Assembly: GCA_027023425.1 (NCBI GenBank)
Contig: JALVVL010000015.1
Location: 1 to 50,424, forward strand
Direction: 5' to 3'
DNA: 50,424 nucleotides
Origin: Anaerolineales bacterium
Lineage (GTDB): Bacteria > Chloroflexota > Anaerolineae > Anaerolineales > DRMV01
Part shown: one piece after another, positions 50,206 through 50,424 of the stretch
Layout of the letters: each line of letters starts with the position of its first letter
Position numbering within the stretch: position 1 is the first letter of the stretch
Notes under the pieces: model-generated
Seen by the model: the letters and a program-made list of their open reading frames with translations, nothing else
Databases searched by the model: none
Told to the model about the DNA's origin: nothing
Made by a program: the position numbers and the translations under genes

Positions 50206-50313
50206 GGCAAAGGCTCTCACTTCAAGCAGAACTACTTGCAAAGAGCGGCCTTAGGGCATAATCCACCTTGATAGTTGGTTTAGGCCTTTTGCAACTCAGC
50301 GCCCAAATTTTTG

Positions 50314-50424
50314 ATCTCTCCCTACCCCCGCTACGGCGACGCTATCGCGTCACCGTAGCCGCCCCCTTCCCTCCCTTAGTAAGGGAGGGAAGGGGGCAGA
50401 TGAGCCGAGCGCCAGCGAGGCTCA
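50314..50424. repeat. Cloverleaf-type intergenic repeat, copy 7 (cut by window end)
   Basis: Bases 50316-50424 are identical to 1-109, containing the left outer arm and all three hairpins. The remaining outer arm is cut off by the end of the window. The preceding AT adds two base pairs to the outer stem by comparison with copy 1 (positions 126-127). Confidence 0.9.

Overview
The window looks like chromosomal DNA of a Chloroflexota bacterium (Anaerolineae-like), probably a thermophile. This is inferred from lipoprotein substrate-binding proteins with long Thr/Pro/Ala linkers after the lipobox, proteins with Thr-Pro tails, a methylmalonyl-CoA mutase large subunit without its B12 domain, and thermophile-associated genes: TtuA/TtuB (tRNA 2-thiolation) and ribosomal protein THX. 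Housekeeping genes (rho, serS, sigma-70, rplI, rnd, rdgB, tRNA-Gln) argue against a plasmid or phage. No CRISPR array, rRNA or prophage was seen.

Layout. 0-5 kb: an RNase D gene, an SPW membrane protein, a three-gene set with two ubiquitin-like beta-grasp proteins, and a decapitated DNA methyltransferase. 5-12.6 kb (minus): a complete oligopeptide-type ABC transporter operon. 12.9-15.2 kb (minus): rho followed by an M23/LysM peptidase. 15.5-21.7 kb (plus): a second complete oligopeptide ABC operon, followed by serS, an RDD protein and a CoA-transferase; then an alpha-oxoamine synthase (minus). 26-30 kb (plus): EEP phosphatase, site-2 protease, HD protein, pcm and two small DUF4491-like membrane proteins. 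29.8-33.6 kb (minus): queF, ttuA, ttuB, thx, sigma factor and a DUF177 protein. 33.7-43.3 kb (plus): rdgB, a three-gene set with a helix-turn-helix/DNA methyltransferase fusion and a phospholipase-D-type nuclease (a candidate restriction-modification module), two M42 aminopeptidases flanking a nucleotidyltransferase, a lipoprotein and a Ca2+-type P-ATPase. 43.4-50.4 kb: tRNA-Gln, rplI, a RodZ-like protein with a duplicated HTH, methylmalonyl-CoA mutase, an SDR and a Thr-Pro-rich membrane protein.

The most unusual aspect is the intergenic DNA. At least five repeat classes occur: (1) ~100-130 bp elements that fold as a terminal stem enclosing up to three hairpins, with stems kept by compensatory changes between copies; (2) a 263-bp inverted-repeat element inserted exactly in the central hairpin tip of one of these, with a 9-bp target duplication, and a remnant of its end at the same place in another; (3) a ~138-bp inverted-repeat element present twice in opposite orientation; (4) long tracts of degenerate 8-9-nt words related to CACAGATT and TTGGCGTCC, one of which abuts the broken methyltransferase; (5) heptamer/octamer tandem tracts placed directly in front of start codons. 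The first and last 109 bases of the window are identical copies of class 1, probably an assembly break at a repeat.

Functional calls come from reading motifs by eye; no database search or folding program was run.
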